From Nemania diffusa (Eukaryota > Ascomycota > Sordariomycetes > Xylariales > Xylariaceae): a DNA stretch of 64,000 bases. Below, in pieces: positions 1 to 10,409 of the stretch. The DNA lies in contig JBBPUQ010000003.1 of NCBI GenBank assembly GCA_038501195.1, positions 2,496,501 through 2,560,500 on the forward strand. The letters are read 5' to 3'. Each line of letters starts with the position of its first letter. Within the stretch, counting starts at the first letter, position 1. A program made the position numbers and the translations under genes. The notes beneath the pieces are model-generated. The model saw nothing but the letters and a program-made list of their open reading frames with translations. It searched no databases and was not told the origin of the DNA.

Positions 1-1
1 C

Positions 2-610
2 GACGGGACTGTTGTTCCTGGGACTGGCCAAAGCCGGACTGGCCCGACGGCAAATCTAATTAACGTTGCTGAGGACTTGTTACTTCGTCTTGATGGCATC
101 TATATTGGCTGGGCAGCAATTGAACGGAATAAGATCGCAGATACTACGCTCCATGACTGGCACGAAGCTATCATCACCATCGGACCATCACCTTATGCGG
201 CGCCTAAGGTAATTCCACGAAAAGTGGCTACTGTACATATTGTATACGACTTTGGGGAGAACGCGACGTTTTTCAATACTAAACTGCAAGTTATTCTTAT
301 GGCGTTTCTAAGGCCGGCTCCGAAGCCGATTCATTCACAGTTGCCTACCGAGGCTCTCCACGCTATTTCACGCGATAAAGAAATCACTGTTGCAAGCTTG
401 AGCCGGGAAAGGTGGAGGCCTGATGCATGCCTAAAGATGTTATCAATTGAAAAGTCCGAAAGGACTATGACGGGTAAATATATCGAATTGCGGTCTCAGA
501 TGCAGAAGCGCGTCGACAGCCTTCCTATACACCGAGCAGGTATCCGTACAGATAGGGCTGAAGTCAAAGACGAGGCATATGGCCAAGGAGGCTTTTATAT
601 ACGAAGATGA
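2..610 (+). CDS. partial hypothetical protein, 5' end outside window
   Basis: The frame is open from base 2 to a TGA at 608–610, about 202 codons, with no in-frame ATG before about position 300. If it is coding, this is the 3' part of a gene that begins left of the window. The translation is mixed hydrophobic and polar, with no signal peptide, membrane segment or motif I recognise. Codon usage is unremarkable. It could also be a chance open frame, because nothing after it (611–994) looks coding. I do not assign a function. Confidence 0.3.
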   Translation, partial: DGTVVPGTGQSRTGPTANLINVAEDLLLRLDGIYIGWAAIERNKIADTTLHDWHEAIITIGPSPYAAPKVIPRKVATVHIVYDFGENATFFNTKLQVILMAFLRPAPKPIHSQLPTEALHAISRDKEITVASLSRERWRPDACLKMLSIEKSERTMTGKYIELRSQMQKRVDSLPIHRAGIRTDRAEVKDEAYGQGGFYIRR

Positions 611-994
611 TATAGTTTTTCTGGTTGACTCATGTTGGAATTAGATACCCAGAATGACTTGCTATATTCCCATAAAGATATAACGCCCATCAGAGATCTT
701 TGTTACACAATTTTGGGAACTAAAGCTTCACATACTCATGTTATACTCCAGTAGTATGTTCTTCTCAGGGCCCATATCTCGGACAATAACTTTACTGTAC
801 CCTCAATTAATAGACTGACAGTACATTCACACTGGATGAATATCATAATAAGATCCGCTATACAATATTACACACCCTTATCTCATGCGAACAATACCAT
901 ACTCGACCCGTTTCTCAGGGCGCCCACGTCATATCCACATAGCAGTAATAGTTTCTTCTGACACAGTATCTCCCAAACTCCCTCATTACGGTTC

Positions 995-1396
995 TTACAC
1001 CTCATCACTGTAGAAACTCGAACGGGTCGATGCTGCCGGCGGCGGTGTGACCAAAACAGTAGGGAGCTCCCAACGCGTCAATGTACTTTGGCCAGTAGGT
1101 TGCTGCGGACAGCACTTCGCCTTTCGACGTTCGGCAGATCTTTTGCTCAACTGGACAGCTGTCTCGTAGTATGTAGCGTTGGGCTTGCAAAGCTTCCAGC
1201 AATAATACAGTATCAAGGCCAGAAGGACTGCCCCGGCGAGGCTTCCCATCACCGTCACCGCGATCTCCCGCCCATTTAGTGGCCTCTGTAGCGCATTTGT
1301 TTGACCGAAGCGGTTACTAGTTGTGACTTTCGACCGGATTGGAAGTTGTGACGAGGCCCGTGTGCCTATCGAAGGACTATGAGGCAGTGGTGGCAT
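995..1396 (-). CDS. small single-pass membrane protein, unknown function
   Basis: This single-exon frame encodes 133 residues from an ATG at 1396. Residues of about 1–43 are Ser/Pro/Arg-rich. One strongly hydrophobic segment of about 23 residues (about 46–68, containing AVLLALILYYCW) is followed by a basic, serine- and proline-rich tail. That layout fits a single-pass membrane protein. I see no signal peptide before the helix and no known domain. The overlapping frames on both strands look like shadows. The family is unknown; the call rests on composition and length only. Confidence 0.4.
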   Translation of the reverse strand: MPPLPHSPSIGTRASSQLPIRSKVTTSNRFGQTNALQRPLNGREIAVTVMGSLAGAVLLALILYYCWKLCKPNATYYETAVQLSKRSAERRKAKCCPQQPTGQSTLTRWELPTVLVTPPPAASTRSSFYSDEV

Positions 1397-2945
1397 GGCG
1401 AAGAGAGATATGTATAAATTCCCAAGGTCAGTATTTGCAAGATAATCTTGACTTTATGTTAGGTATGAGACGACGGTTTTTTTGACGAAAAATGAATAAC
1501 AGGCGACTTTGGTAGTTCAAAGGATACGGTCGCTGCCTTGAAAGCTAGCCAGGAGCAGGTGAACTTAATGCATTTTACTTTATCGAGTGTCCGAAGCCAC
1601 AGACTTATCGGCGTATCTGCCTACTTTTATGTGCAATCTAACTTCAAAATATGCTTTGCGAGAGCAGTAGCTTGTGGATCTAGTGAATCGGCATCCTTGA
1701 AATGAGCATCAGTAACGGCAGCTAATATCAGCTCTTTCTTCATGCTCGCATACAGTAGATATGCTCGTTAATTGTTCTTGAGAAGTCGGTGCTTGCTTCA
1801 AAAGGGATCTGATTTCTATTCAACATTGCGCGCCTAGGGAGAGGACAGATACGCCTCTTGGTCGCGTGCTATGATAGATACCCTTGCTAAAGTTATATTT
1901 TAAGGAATTTCTTCAAAATGTATGATAGCGGGTAGTCCCGACGATATCCTATTATAGCCTTGTGGTGCATGTTGAAGTGCTACTTATGGTTTTACAAATT
2001 GATACCGACCGACCAGTTATCTAGCATCCCTTCTCTTAATGACATGATTATATAGTTAAACTTGGTGCCCGTTACGTAGCTTGCGGCACATTAAGGTTCT
2101 AAGTAATTAATTAAGATAGAAAGTTAATTACTGCAGGGTGACCTTACATCCCGTTCTAGCAGGTGGATAAGATTATATGAATCAGTACCACGCTGAGTTA
2201 TATGACTATAAAAGATTACGTCTATCTCGATATTATTGTGGAAGGGCTGGATGAGCCCAGAGCCGACGAACCAAGATCATCGAGAAAAAATACCCCTGGT
2301 TGCTACTATGAATAGCCAACCAAGGTCACTAATATAGGCAGAAGGCGTGTTCAGATTCTCGAAGGTCTTCCGTTTCTAAAAGGAGAGCAGTCGATATTAT
2401 CTTAGGAATAGAGTACGCTACACACTACGTGATGATTTTGCCTCTACCTTCAGTGTTTCAGAGGATGGGAGGTGTGCGCTATGATACGTGGACGCTACGC
2501 AGTAGGTTGAAGCATAGTTGCAATTGCTCCAACGGAACACGACATTGAGATATCCCCCGGATGAGCGAACAAGCCCTCCCACCAGTGGTGGTCTTTCCAG
2601 ACGGCGGAACATCTATTTTCGGTATCAGGATCGGCATGGACGTGAATAGCGTCGGCCAAGCCTGGTGAAGCCAAGCAACGGGGGGGCGACTGTGGTCGTT
2701 CAATTTAGCCTGCGAAAACAACTTCTTCCGTGTCTCCCTTTCGGAGATATGAGAGCTGAGCAGCCAACGCGCCGCTAGGAAGCACTCACTTGTATAAACT
2801 TGTATAAAGAGAACCGGAAATGGCTTCCTGGAAGTCGGCACCAGTAATAAACTATCGGAAAAACAACGTATAAGCCAACTGCCCATTCATTGGCCATTTC
2901 TCTCCCAGCCAGTTCCACTCATCAGCGTATAATTTGTATTACACA
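1397..2945. other. intergenic, no gene recognised
   Basis: About 1.5 kb of AT-leaning sequence. Short frames at 2418–2886 on the minus strand have no recognisable composition or motifs and overlap one another, so I treat them as chance. The last part presumably carries the promoter of the secreted-protein gene at 2946. Confidence 0.5.
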
Positions 2946-3230
2946 ATGTTCCACCAATTCCTCGTCCTCCTTGGGCTCGTCGCACTCAGCATCAGCACAC
3001 CTGTTGGCCTAAACAGTCGGAAAGCGGCAAACATGTGCCCGAGGGAAAATGGCGTCTACGACGTCTGCGACACCGTGCACTCCTTCTTGCGGTGCAGGGG
3101 CGATAGGCCCATGATGGTCTTCGACTGCTCACACGAGCCTAACCATTACTGTCTGATTCAAAACGACAAGGGCAGCTGCAATGGCCTGCGTCCACCGCCT
3201 ATGAACAGCACTCTCACCCGCCTACATTAA
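2946..3230 (+). CDS. small secreted cysteine-rich protein (effector-like)
   Basis: The protein has 94 residues and no intron is needed. It starts at ATG 2946, because the frame upstream opens only with a TTG. Residues 1–17 (MFHQFLVLLGLVALSIS) form a clear signal peptide. The mature part has six cysteines in about 65 residues: CP near the start, then VCD, RCR, DCS, YCL and SCN. This suggests three disulfides. Size, secretion signal and even cysteine number fit the loosely defined class of fungal small secreted proteins or candidate effectors. No catalytic motif is visible and I cannot name the family. It is isolated, with about 0.9 kb to the MITE downstream. Confidence 0.7.
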   Translation: MFHQFLVLLGLVALSISTPVGLNSRKAANMCPRENGVYDVCDTVHSFLRCRGDRPMMVFDCSHEPNHYCLIQNDKGSCNGLRPPPMNSTLTRLH

Positions 3231-4064
3231 GAGGCGCTTTCCGTTGAGGTGGATGCATGGTGATAAACTCGGTTTCTGGGCTCTCTGGACACCGGCAAGG
3301 TATTTCATCACGTGCTGGGTGAGGTTTAAAACGCTGGAACTGTGTGTAAGCTCGTGAGGAGTTATGGTTATCAGCATAAACGCTTTGGTATATACGGTCG
3401 GATGGTTCGGGGACTTGGAATAATTGTATGCACTATCATGTCACACGGCGGAAGAGAGGGCGGTTTTTAAAACATAAAATGGGGGCGAAGTTAGGCGATG
3501 AGCCTTATAAATCCTGCACGATTTTTTTGAAGCCCAGATACGAGTGAGCATCTCAATGATACCTCGTTCACGACAGGGCCGCACTGCATGTCTTCGTCTT
3601 GCAAAATAATACTTAGTTGTTGTGGCCCTCTAAATATTGCTCTGCCCTAGTACTACGTCTTTGCTGTTCTAGTCGAATAAAGACGATATTAGGGCTATTA
3701 ATAGCCCGCCTCTTAGCCACGTGCAGTCGCGATGTGGTGATATGGTAGAAGACTGGTCCTTGCACTTAAAAGGAGCTTATGCAGTGTCTTAGATAGACAG
3801 CTACCTGCCTCCTTTTCTGTCTTAACCTCAGCCTTTTGAGCGCCTCTCTTCAACGCCGGCGCAATTTTTTTTTTCGTTATATTGTGGATGTTGGTTGTGA
3901 GTCGTGCCGCCAATATTGAATAATAAGTGTGACAGGGACACGCGCAGATAGACGGTAGAAGAGGGCTCAAGGTGCGACAGATTCTAGCCCTAGAGAAGGT
4001 TGAGAGTTGAATAATTCTTAAGAGGGGTAAATGTTTTTCGTGGAGTTTGAGCAATGGTTAGGGA
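3231..4064. other. intergenic, no gene recognised
   Basis: The stretch is AT-leaning with homopolymer runs. A minus-strand frame at 3713–4054 ends just outside the MITE. It is basic, low in complexity and has no motif, so I do not call it. Confidence 0.45.
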
Positions 4065-4654
4065 GGGCCAGGTATACCAATACCGACAAAACTATTTTTT
4101 TCCCACTTTCGTTTTTAGTTTTTAGTTTCTTGATTTGCAAATAGCGTACGAGGCAATATATTATCGCCTAATAAACGGTTTAAGCCTCTGTTAGCACTTT
4201 ACTTATGTAATATATAATGTATGATTGTACAAATAGTTTTTTTTTTTAACATATTTAAGAAATAATAATAGAATGAGCGGCTTGTAAAAGAGTAGGTGGC
4301 TCTGCACTATAGCGAATGCGATCCGACCGCTTGGCGCTTGAAGCGCAACTGCAGGCTACAATATAAGCTAATATTGTACAAGTTGTTGCCAACGGGGCAA
4401 TAATCTCAGTCGGTACGCCTTTGGCGTAGCAGTTACTTTTTACAACAGACTAACGACTTAGCATTCAACATAATCTTTTAATAAAAAAAAGCAAAAAAGA
4501 AAAGGCGAGAAAATAGTTGTTATTAATATTGTTGTTTTTGCTGCTGTTATTGTTAGGCCTGTCTTGTAGAAAGTCGTTGACTAATATATAAAGTGGGGCA
4601 AATTCAGTATTTTTGGTGTTTTTTTAGTTTTGTCGGTATTGGTATACCTGGCCC
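4065..4654. mobile_element. probable non-autonomous DNA transposon (MITE-like), about 590 bp
   Basis: Perfect 30-bp terminal inverted repeats lie at 4065–4094 and 4625–4654. The left repeat begins gggccaggtataccaatacc. The interior is AT-rich and has no ORF of useful length. The 7-bp word caatggt occurs at 4052–4058 and again at 4660–4666, six and five bases outside the repeats. This could be a target duplication around imperfectly matched ends, or chance. Size, inverted ends and lack of coding potential are typical of a MITE. The superfamily is uncertain. Confidence 0.75.
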
Positions 4655-5180
4655 ACCGTCAATGGTGGCTCTAGATTAAACCTCCCAAAACTGATCGAGA
4701 AGATACCTACACATAGGTGTGGTATAAATAGCACGGTGTGTGCCCAGGTACTGTACTGTAAATTATTAGTAGATTAGGTGGGTACCATACTAAGCCAGGG
4801 CACTTCTAAGTATGATTCGCAAAACCTGAAGCAACTCTTCCTAGGCGGGTGCCATTGAAGATCAACGAATTGATATGCTATTTGAAATCTAATACTGGGT
4901 TTTAGCAACGACTGCCCTCATATCGATGCTGTCGTTATAGTCTCAGCGCACCGTGCCTCCAAGTATTGCTAAGTTGAGACCGATTCAAGTGCCTAGAAAT
5001 TTAGAGATGCCAGGCCGCAATTCCAAGAGCTTATCTATGGCGCCGGGAATGGATATATATATGTATAAAATGCTAATTTTGCTACTTAGTGAAGCACCTT
5101 ACTACCTAACATATCCAATTACCTTACTTAACTCTAGCGCTTTTCTTGTGAGATCTCTAGAGCCCAAACCCAACCGCGCA
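4655..5180. other. intergenic, no gene recognised
   Basis: This lies between the MITE and the 3' end of the FAD oxidase pseudogene. The plus-strand frame at 4953–5246 overlaps that pseudogene's coding strand in antisense and has no recognisable features. Confidence 0.45.
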
Positions 5181-6801
5181 TCACGCTTTAGTATTGTGAA
5201 ATCCCTTGATAGACGAGCCCGATGCTTGCTCCGTAAAAGCAAATAAGCTCTCTGTCTGCCCCTGTTGATCGGAACTCTCCATGATGATACCTTTACCCGT
5301 ATTTGGGTCCTTGCGGGTAATGGAAAACTCTTCGCGAGCGTATTTGGACTTGCCATACAGACTCATCTCCGCCAAGGCCTTGCCGAGTAAGGGCACGGAT
5401 TTCATGGCCCAACCAGCCGTGAAAACTACAACACTATCCTTCGGACCACCATGAAGGTACTCCTGCGGTATGTAATCGAGGACGAACATGTTGTCTACGT
5501 CGTGCCAAGTTAGTATGCCTGAAACCCTCTAAGCTCTGGGGGCACGTACCAAAAACGTTGGTCTGCAAGCAGCTCAAGGTAAAAGCCGGGACGGTAGAGT
5601 CAACGCCGACAACATGCTTTTTGATGAATTCTTGTGTATCACGAATGTCTTCGGGATTGACAACGCTTGTCAGTCGCTCGGTGGGATCTTGAATGCGGCG
5701 AGTGGCAGCATCGACAGCAATACGGGTGACATTGTCGGGGCCCCAAGGCAGAGTAAGAAAGTCGTAGAAGAGCTAAGATCTGCCTTCTTTGTTAGGAGCG
5801 AATTGAAACCACATGCCTATAATATTTAGTATTAGAGATAGTGGTTATTGCAAGTCTAGGGGATAGAATGCTTAGTCCAGCATTGCAGTTGAAGTAGCTA
5901 GCCACCATCTCCCAAATGTCAAGGTCGAGGGATATACCAAAGCTTGGCTTCAGCACATAATTGACGTAGCTTCCTAATGCGATGACGATTTTCTTTGCCC
6001 TGAAAACCACAACATCTTTGTCATGGCGGATCGTGTGGACCTCCCATATGTTACTGTCGCTCTTAGAGAGACAAATCTGACGGACATTTGTGTGCTGCTT
6101 TGCCTGGGCGCTATAATCCTTCGCTAAGCTGAGCAAGGTCTGCAGGAGAAGTTGGACATTAATTATACCATTGTCGGGAGCATAGAGACCGATCCATTCT
6201 GCGGGTAAGTCTTTGAAGGGGTAGCGATCCTCGATATTCTTAGCGCTCACTGGATCAAGAAAATTAGTTCCTACTAGTAACTCTAAGTCTTTCGGCACTT
6301 CCACTCACATTTCTTGTACGGCATTCCGAGTCTTTCGAGATTGGCAACCGGACCTAACAACGTTCCTATTCCGTGTAAATCAGTTGACTGGTAGGTTGCT
6401 ACTATACTAAAAGAAACACTAACCTTCGGGGGTGGTGTTGCCATAGTCCTTGTCTCCAAAGTTGAGAAGACCACTCATCCAGCGAAGAGACGTTCCTGAA
6501 CCTTTCTCGAGATGATCCCAAGTATCCAAGGCCTCTATAGCTAGATCGGCCATGAAGGCCTCCGTGTACCTTAGTTCCGGGGGAGACGTCAGTGTGGATA
6601 TGAACCCTCTCCGGAGATACGAGCCATAACTTACATAGTTCGGAACATACGAGCTAGGTGGTTAGAACTACCAGCATGGTTAAAGAAGTTGTTTTTCTCA
6701 AGGACGAGGACTCTAGCTCCTGTTTTGGCTACTTCTTAGGCCGTCGCGAGCCCGACAGGGCCGCCTCCGATGACGATCACGTCCAATATTTCTGTAGCCA
6801 T
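5181..6801 (-). pseudogene. FAD-dependent amine oxidase (sarcosine / N-methyltryptophan oxidase-like), decayed
   Basis: Reading from ATG 6801, the first 21 codons give a typical N-terminus with the dinucleotide-binding motif GGGPVG, but codon 22 is TAA (6736–6738). After it the frame continues with VLVLEK and the expected family sequence, with introns that splice in frame. Near 6300 the frame shifts by one. A second in-frame stop, TAG, is at 5773–5775, just after FQFAPNKEGRS. The rest, including MFVLDYIPQEY and FTAGWAMK, is well preserved to a stop at 5181. The order of segments matches full-length FAD oxidoreductases of the DAO/MTOX type. Two stops plus a frameshift make a full-length product unlikely. 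Good conservation elsewhere suggests recent inactivation. It is divergent from the intact oxidase at 7167. Confidence 0.8.
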
Positions 6802-7166
6802 TGCAATTCCCAGAAAACGGCTTTTATATTGTATGAATCGATCAAGGTCTGTTTCTCATGACAAATTAGATAGGCTTTCCACTATATAGCCGCGGAAGGC
6901 AGACAAACTATTATTGAGACTACTTGCACGGTTTCGGCTCATAACTTCTACGCGTACGTACATATATCGATACGCCACTTTCGACCATTTCCGCGGGCTA
7001 CGTACCACTGGGCAGCAATACAAGTACTTCTTCCTTCCCTCTCTTTTCACGGCCAAAAGCTAGCATCGACAAGCAATTTCCCGAGACAAAGGAGGCACAA
7101 TCTAGAAGCTATACTTGGCGCAATTTTTATCCTCCTAGTGAACGTTGTGCTTCCTGCTGGATCACT
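6802..7166. promoter_or_regulatory. shared intergenic region between two divergent oxidase genes
   Basis: These 365 bp separate the start codons of the decayed FAD oxidase (minus strand) and the intact flavin oxidase (plus strand), so any promoter elements of both lie here. I see no strong consensus binding site. The arrangement suggests the two were once expressed together; that is inference from layout. Confidence 0.4.
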
Positions 7167-8969
7167 ATGGCTACTAATATCGCCACTAAGGGCGGCTGGG
7201 CACGACGACTGGTTCGTGAGAAACTCAGCGCCGAACTCAACGCCCTTCAAGATACACAAACACAAGGCGACTCACCAGCAACACTTATGGCAGGCCAGAC
7301 GAAATGGACCTACGACAACCTGCCCCCAGACCTAGATTTACTCCGCGAGATGCCTGGCGGCAGCGCCCCTACGACACCACGTAAGGTGTGCATTGTGGGT
7401 GCTGGTATTGCAGGCCTTTACATTGCAATGATCCTGGACAGCCTAAATATTCCTCAACTCACTTACGATATTTTAGAAGCTGGTTCTAGAGTCGGCGGTC
7501 GCGTTTATACTCATTACTTTAGCGGGAAAGAGCACGACTATTATGATATTGGCGCCATGCGTTTTCCTAAGATCCCGATCATGGATCGTACTTTCAACCT
7601 ATTCAAGCGCACTGACATGCCATTGATACCATACTATTTGAGCGGGAATAACACCGTTGACTTGTACAATGACCACTTCTCTAACGAAAGCGATCTTGAC
7701 CCCCACCGCGTCAGTATCCAGAATGGCGGCTCCGTTCCTGACGATGTGGTCGATAAAGTGAGCGAAATTCTCAAGTCGGCTTTCGGTCCATATAAGGAAA
7801 AGTTAGTCGCCGACTTCGAGAAGGGATTCGCAGAACTCATGAGGGTCGACGACTTTAGTACTCGGGAGTTTCTAAAGAGAGGTGGTCCTGATGGCAAGCA
7901 GAAACGCTACGACTTCTTCTCCATCCAGTGGATGGAAACGAAGAACACATCAACGAATCTCTTTGATCAGGCGTTCTCTGAGAGTGTCATGGACTCCCTT
8001 GACTTTGATTATCCCGGGTCCGACCAGTGGTTCTGCATCAATGGTGGTACAACACTCCTCATCAGAGCTATGAGCGATAAGGTTATATTTAAACCCGAAA
8101 CCAATAAGAGGGTAGAGACCATCTCTATCGATATCCAGTCAAAAGAAGACGGGAATATGTCGGTTCAGTGCGCTGACGAGGCAGATCCGCGCTCGGGCTA
8201 CTGCACCGTCTTTGCCACTCCCACCCTCGGCTGCTTAGCACGTATGGACCTACGAAGTCTTGAGTTGCACCCATCCCAGAAGGATGCTATACGCAGCCTG
8301 CACTACGATGATGCCGTAAAGGTGGCTCTGAAATTTGACCATCCTTGGTGGATTGAGCGTTGCGGTATCGATAGAGGTGGCGTCGCCTCTACCGACCTGC
8401 CTCTTCGCACTTGTGTTTATCCCTCGTATAATCTAGAGGATAGGGGTAAGCCCGCTGTGCTGCTTGCCTCTTACACATGGGCGCAAGATGCCAATCGCAT
8501 GGGGTCGCTTGTTAATAGTAAAAACGAGGATGAGCTCGTAGAGCTTATCCTCCGCGATCTTGCCCGGATGCACGTGGGACACATGACATACGACGACATC
8601 AAGAAATCATTCACCGGTATTCACACATACTCATGGTCCCACGACCCAACGACCGCCGGTGCTTTTGCTCTCTTCGGCCCGGGCCAGTTCAGTAACCTAT
8701 ACCCTTACCTTTCGCGGCCTGCTGCCGATAGTAAATTTCACATCGTCGGCGAGGCGGCGAGCGCCCATCATGCCTGGATTGCTGGGGCCCTTGACAGCGC
8801 GTACGCGGCCGTGTATCGGTTCCTCGGGCGCTTCGAGCTGTGGGACGCTATTAGAGACTTGAAAGAGAAATGGGATGAGGTAGAGGAGCTCGACGACGGA
8901 GTAAATGGGACGGTGCACTTGCAAGTGGCGCTGGGAAAGCTTCGGAAGACAGAGCATGTCAGGGTTTAA
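7167..8969 (+). CDS. flavin-containing L-amino-acid oxidase / amine oxidase
   Basis: One uninterrupted frame of 600 residues starts at ATG 7167. Residues 74–112 hold the FAD-binding βαβ unit: VCIVGAGIAG, then E104 where the ribose-binding acid is expected, then VGGRV. GAMRFP (129–134) is the motif typical of L-amino-acid oxidases and related flavin amine oxidases. The C-terminal FAD loop GEAASAHHAWIAGALDSAY is at about 528–546. This family oxidises amino acids or amines to imines, releasing H2O2 and ammonia. The substrate cannot be read from the sequence. No signal peptide is present; residues 1–70 are a polar extension. Length is normal for fungal LAAO-like proteins. Confidence 0.88.
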   Translation: MATNIATKGGWARRLVREKLSAELNALQDTQTQGDSPATLMAGQTKWTYDNLPPDLDLLREMPGGSAPTTPRKVCIVGAGIAGLYIAMILDSLNIPQLTYDILEAGSRVGGRVYTHYFSGKEHDYYDIGAMRFPKIPIMDRTFNLFKRTDMPLIPYYLSGNNTVDLYNDHFSNESDLDPHRVSIQNGGSVPDDVVDKVSEILKSAFGPYKEKLVADFEKGFAELMRVDDFSTREFLKRGGPDGKQKRYDFFSIQWMETKNTSTNLFDQAFSESVMDSLDFDYPGSDQWFCINGGTTLLIRAMSDKVIFKPETNKRVETISIDIQSKEDGNMSVQCADEADPRSGYCTVFATPTLGCLARMDLRSLELHPSQKDAIRSLHYDDAVKVALKFDHPWWIERCGIDRGGVASTDLPLRTCVYPSYNLEDRGKPAVLLASYTWAQDANRMGSLVNSKNEDELVELILRDLARMHVGHMTYDDIKKSFTGIHTYSWSHDPTTAGAFALFGPGQFSNLYPYLSRPAADSKFHIVGEAASAHHAWIAGALDSAYAAVYRFLGRFELWDAIRDLKEKWDEVEELDDGVNGTVHLQVALGKLRKTEHVRV

Positions 8970-10409
8970 GCGTGCAACTTCCACTTGTGTAGGAATTCGG
9001 GGAGATTTTATACTCTAAACATAATACATCTATTGTGACATGATGACTAAATTGATTCCCTATGGACAGGCTTCATAAGATAAGTAGTGCGATATCTAAA
9101 TACTAAGAGCAGGCCATTAGTTGTTGGATTTGTGGCTTCGCAGGTGGCTTCACGGAGCGTTAAAACTGCGACCATTTTTATTAATTACCTACTAGCGCGT
9201 ATGTTGCTACATGATTAGCGTACCCGCGGGAGCAAATTAGCTATATATCTTGTCCTTCTTTAAGAATTCTAAACCTCCGGCTATAACCTGACACAAAAAC
9301 CATCTACAAGATGCATGTGGTAAGATCGGAAAAACAGAGTTTTTAGCTACATGTTTTGTAAACTAGGTAATTGGGTTGTGAACCCTAGAAGTTATGGGCA
9401 TAGATAGCACTTAAGACGAAATTACTAAGATAGTTATGACGGCGCCTAGAGGCAACGATATAGGGCGACATGCTTGTAGATATATTTTTTCGCGGATGCA
9501 TAGGGCCCTGCTATAGTGATACCGATATCCGTATACCATTGTCATAGAAGTAGAGTCCGAGCCCTCTACAACTTTACTATTACAAAATATCTTTACCTCC
9601 TTATCAACTCCTCTCAGCTTCATTACACATACTAAGTAGGAAGGTCCCAGGATCATACCATTTAGATCTTAAAAATGAGATGTTAAGATGGTGTAATTCA
9701 CCGCTGAACGGATCAGATCATTCATAGGAAGGGAACAAAAATCCTTTGCACCAATCATTATCCTATTAGGGATTTCACATTGGCAGCTTCAGCTGCGGAG
9801 CATAACACGATCATTCTCGTTACAGTAGGTAGCTCTTGTTTGTAAAATTACAATTGATCTTAGAATGGTTGAGGGGAAATGTTACGTACGGGCCGAGCAT
9901 TGGGTACTAACTAGACCAGGATGGAGACCATCCAGTCCTGTCGCATCCCTGCTCCCGTGCAGAATATTCGATCCTCATTGGTTCTAAGCAGCTTTCCCTC
10001 GCGCCCGGGCTGCAACTTGAGATCCAGATCCCAGGTTACCTGGCAGGGCTCGGCAGGGGCGTGATAGCGGTCATTCGGCACATCTACACCAGTCCCCTGA
10101 CCGGCTCATGCCCACGGCCCTCCAACTTCCTAGAGCAGCCTGGTAGGTTGCAGGCATCGTGACAATAGCTGCCGTTAGCTCACCGTGCCCCTTTGTCTCT
10201 CCACTCTCGATTCAACATCACAAGGTAGAGATGGCAAACAGCATGAACACCCAACATGCGGATGCATCGTTGCATCGAGAGATTCCTCGCCATGGGGCAG
10301 GAAGTTATATATATACTGGGCATCGACCATGAGTTCATTTCCGTTTGCCTTGGCTCTCTTGCAAGGTGCACGGCTCTCATGAAAGAAGATATCTTCTATA
10401 CGACCCAAG
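8970..10409. other. intergenic, no gene recognised
   Basis: About 1.4 kb. The 9.0–9.8 kb part is AT-rich; 9.95–10.2 kb is more GC-rich but holds no long frame. Short overlapping frames at 10175–10440 on both strands look like shadows. The final 100–200 bp should contain the promoter of the fusion gene. Confidence 0.45.

Noticed and set aside
3713..4054. Minus-strand frame of 113 residues beside the MITE
   Set aside because: Basic, low-complexity and without motif; the region has homopolymer runs typical of non-coding DNA.
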